Shown in pieces: positions 63,701 through 64,000 of a stretch of DNA of 64,000 nt. The notes below the pieces were generated by a model. That model was not told the DNA's origin, searched no databases, and was given only the letters and a program-made list of their open reading frames with translations. Source of the DNA: Acanthosoma haemorrhoidale (taxonomy: Eukaryota > Arthropoda > Insecta > Hemiptera > Acanthosomatidae); NCBI GenBank assembly GCA_930367205.1, contig OV884013.1:86181333-86245332 (forward strand). The letters are read 5' to 3'. The position numbers were made by a program, and so were the translations under genes. Position 1 is the first letter of the stretch. Each line of letters opens with the position of its first letter.

Positions 63701-64000
63701 AGTAGTACCTACTGAACCGGTAGTGGAAAAAATTGCAGAATCAACTTTGCCACCTGTAAAAACCCCAGTTCCTCCTGCAGAGGTTTGCCCACTAAAATCA
63801 ACACCACCTTCAGAAACAAAACAAAGCCCACCTGAAGTACCTGCTCAAGCCGTTCTTCCAGGAGAAAGTGAGGCCAAATCCACTCCTTCAGAACCTTTAT
63901 CAAAATCTGGGGTAGCACCAGTTTGCAAAAAAGAGCCTTCTACGCCAACTGTGATTCCACCTTCTGGGCCAAGCTCACCACAACCTGCTGATGTTGCACC
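30788..64000 (+). CDS. GYG1: Glycogenin, extended form, 3' end beyond the window
   Basis: Self-glucosylating glycosyltransferase (GT8) that primes glycogen by adding glucose to its own Tyr from UDP-glucose. Exons: 30788-30794, 51272-51407, 52379-52553, 54682-54844, 55040-55166, 55337-55484, 59830-61290, 62631-beyond 64000, one continuous frame of 1195 codons so far. The protein begins [20 protein letters not shown]. Residues fall on the human GYG1 numbers: UDP-contacting L9, T11, N12, Y15; K86; Mn-binding D102-A-D104; D160 and D163; acceptor Y195 in the TYSYLP motif. This agreement supports the remote first exon. After residue 252 come a 487-codon Asn/Ser-rich region, the glycogen-synthase-binding motif at about 754-781, and a Pro/Glu/Lys repeat tail. 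Rabbit and human glycogenin end near the binding motif. The symbol is the human orthologue name. Confidence 0.93.
30795..39864 (+). other. Glycogenin intron 1, first part: no recognised feature
   Basis: About 9 kb of mostly AT-rich intron. It contains homopolymer runs (for example G runs near 34429 and 36940) and short open frames without family motifs. Local patches of higher GC near 36550-36800 were read on both strands without a recognisable domain. Confidence 0.55.
39865..40225 (+). repeat. Interspersed repeat family R3, copies B and C in tandem
   Basis: Copy C (about 40035-40225) matches copy A at 11395-11610: GAGCCCCAACAC, AAGCTACAGGACATATAATG, TAAATGGATTCA, TCTATACT and ATAACAAGG. Copy B (about 39865-39950) repeats the central part, with ACAAATCGCAAT, TAAGCTACAG and ATTGTAAATCTATG. 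B and C share the 12-base ACAAATCGCAAT at 39869 and 40109, 240 bases apart. Confidence 0.6.
40740..40890 (+). mobile_element. Possible non-LTR reverse transcriptase fragment
   Basis: One frame reads YVDKAFDSV, then a stop at the place where many LINE RTs have Trp, then [10 protein letters not shown] and, after another stop, YVYKVV. This resembles the RT segment with the first catalytic Asp in CR1/Jockey-type LINEs (AFDSVWR... through the following helix). The match is short and interrupted, so the call is tentative. Confidence 0.4.
40891..47562 (+). other. Glycogenin intron 1, middle part
   Basis: Mostly AT-rich with no recognised gene. Possible tRNA-like B boxes (GTTCAAATC near 43711, and one near 42046) hint at old SINE copies. 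A 151-codon minus-strand open frame at 42916-43371 has no family motif. A TATA-like element at 43341 is listed separately. Confidence 0.5.
43341..43380 (+). promoter_or_regulatory. TATA-like element with downstream initiator-like site
   Basis: TATATAAA at 43341-43348 sits in a locally less AT-rich block, with ACATCAAG about 30 bases downstream. The spacing suits a TATA promoter, but no open frame follows on the plus strand. It may belong to an unrecognised transposable element. Confidence 0.25.
47563..47791 (+). repeat. Perfect tandem duplication, 2 x 113 bp
   Basis: Bases 47563-47675 and 47679-47791 are identical over 113 positions, separated by GGG (period 116). The unit contains GTGGGATGCCTAAAGGAGG and CCACGTACGGAGTGAGT. 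The identity implies a very recent duplication or an assembly duplication. Confidence 0.97.
47792..50690 (+). other. Glycogenin intron 1, late part
   Basis: AT-rich intron without a recognised gene. A C-run lies at about 48550. A minus-strand open frame at 48006-48191 is Lys/Ser/Leu-rich without a family motif. Confidence 0.5.
50727..50812. promoter_or_regulatory. CRE plus YY1/TISU-like promoter module in glycogenin intron 1
   Basis: A full palindromic CRE (TGACGTCA, 50786-50793) is followed 5 bases later by CAAAGATGGCGGCC (50799-50812). That sequence matches the YY1 core-promoter motif and, in all but one position, the TISU translation-initiator consensus. It is a GC-rich island in AT-rich intron, about 460 bp upstream of glycogenin exon 2. 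The plus-strand ATG (50804) reaches a stop before any donor that would join exon 2 in the right phase, so it is not a simple alternative glycogenin start. On the minus strand an ATG in strong context (50741) is followed by donor GTGAGT at 50732. Confidence 0.5.
51408..52378 (+). other. Glycogenin intron 2
   Basis: AT-rich. A low-complexity TTTATT tract lies near 51510-51540. There is no other recognised feature. Confidence 0.7.
52755..53280. repeat. Possible short element with imperfect inverted ends
   Basis: The left end (about 52758, CACGGTGACAGATGTCTGTC) resembles the reverse complement of the right end (about 53257-53276, CATGGTGATAGTTTACTGTC). The inside is rich in GTGACAG-type motifs, and a 66-codon minus-strand open frame lies at 52921-53121. 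This could be a non-autonomous DNA element abutting the Tigger relic; the right end overlaps the Tigger-like coding match, which weakens the case. Confidence 0.25.
53240..53640 (+). mobile_element. Tigger/pogo-like DNA transposase relic
   Basis: One frame reads [16 protein letters not shown], then [20 protein letters not shown] and [10 protein letters not shown], ending at a stop near 53457. After a frameshift it continues [20 protein letters not shown] and [10 protein letters not shown] to about 53590. These are the C-terminal landmarks of Tigger/jerky-type DDE transposases (AWDxVKxxTIxNCFKKAGF and, later, YEDFVxxD). The catalytic core is absent and the frame is broken, so this is a dead copy in glycogenin intron 3. 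The rest of the intron (52554-54681) is otherwise unremarkable. Confidence 0.72.
55485..59829 (+). other. Glycogenin intron 6
   Basis: 4.3 kb, AT-rich. It contains the candidate cassette exon at 55822-55911 and a run of 21 A at 59196-59216 that could be an old retroelement tail. No other exon or repeat was recognised. Confidence 0.6.
55822..55911 (+). other. Candidate in-frame cassette exon of glycogenin
   Basis: A pyrimidine-rich acceptor ending TTGCAG at 55821 and a donor GTAAAT at 55912 bound exactly 90 bases, open in the glycogenin frame and phase 0 at both ends. Inclusion would add 30 residues with five Cys (VSCASCLK... [12 protein letters not shown]) between the catalytic domain and the Asn/Ser-rich region. 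The flanking exons also join directly in frame, so this would be optional. There is no family evidence for the peptide. Confidence 0.35.
59830..61290 (+). other. Large Asn/Ser-rich exon of glycogenin
   Basis: A 1461-base exon (487 codons, residues 253-739) with acceptor TTGATGCAG and donor GTAAGT. It begins [20 protein letters not shown] and PWATVKSE, then becomes a long hydrophilic, probably disordered stretch rich in Asn, Ser, Asp and His. Near the end, units beginning GAA at 60883 (62 codons), 61069 (51 codons) and 61222 (23 codons) repeat [18 protein letters not shown] and [17 protein letters not shown] blocks. A weaker copy (NSSCDKN) occurs near codon 360. No known domain was recognised. 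Confidence 0.88.
61291..62630 (+). other. Glycogenin intron 7
   Basis: AT-rich intron. A candidate frame-shifting exon at 61869-61903 is discussed among the findings. Nothing else was recognised. Confidence 0.65.
62631..64000 (+). other. Glycogen-synthase-binding motif and Pro/Glu/Lys repeat tail of glycogenin
   Basis: The exon opens at an acceptor GTTGTTGTAG. It encodes [19 protein letters not shown] and DNIWKRI, matching the conserved C-terminal motif (WExGxxDYxGxDSFDNI) by which glycogenin binds glycogen synthase. From about codon 785 the protein becomes repeats of roughly 9-14 residues of the type EKxxEPxPAxEK, with Ala, Pro, Glu, Lys, Ser and Val and no stop up to base 64000 (at least 415 codons). 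The tail is most likely disordered and highly charged. Confidence 0.9.

Overview
The window is animal nuclear DNA, strongly AT-rich, with GT-AG introns, interspersed-repeat relics and microsatellites. The two genes and the decayed LINE and DNA-transposon relics fit an arthropod, most likely an insect; the order cannot be fixed from this sequence. Two protein-coding genes lie head to tail on the + strand. Both were rebuilt exon by exon from splice sites, reading phase and family motifs.

Region 1 (about 529-13722) holds a complete Dbs/MCF2L-type Rho guanine nucleotide exchange factor. Its 22 coding exons give 1011 codons: CRAL-TRIO/Sec14, spectrin-like helices, a proline-rich linker, then DH, PH and SH3 domains. 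The introns carry an inverted pair of SINE-like repeats, two diverged copies of another repeat, and a pure (TC)116 microsatellite between the DH and PH exons.

Region 2 (13723-30600) is intergenic and AT-rich. It probably begins with the RhoGEF 3'UTR. At about 26.3-28.5 kb it contains a frameshifted RTE-like non-LTR retrotransposon relic. A local GC-rich block follows at about 30.6-30.8 kb.

Region 3 (30788 to the end of the window, continuing beyond it) is a glycogenin gene. Its first coding exon is only seven bases (ATG TCC A, 30788-30794), followed by a 20.5 kb intron. Joining it to the exon at 51272 gives a protein whose catalytic residues fall on the human GYG1 numbers (K86, D102/D104, D160/D163, Tyr195). 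After the GT8 catalytic domain come a 1461-base exon encoding an Asn/Ser-rich region with degenerate repeats, the glycogen-synthase-binding motif, and at least 415 codons of Pro/Ala/Glu/Lys repeat tail still open at base 64000. The giant intron holds repeat copies, a weak reverse-transcriptase relic, a perfect 113-bp tandem duplication, and a CRE plus YY1/TISU-like promoter module 460 bp upstream of exon 2. A Tigger/pogo transposase relic lies in the third intron, and two uncalled candidate alternative exons lie in later introns.

The RhoGEF should act in Rho-family GTPase activation at membranes and glycogenin in priming glycogen synthesis. Nothing in the sequence shows that the two genes work together.
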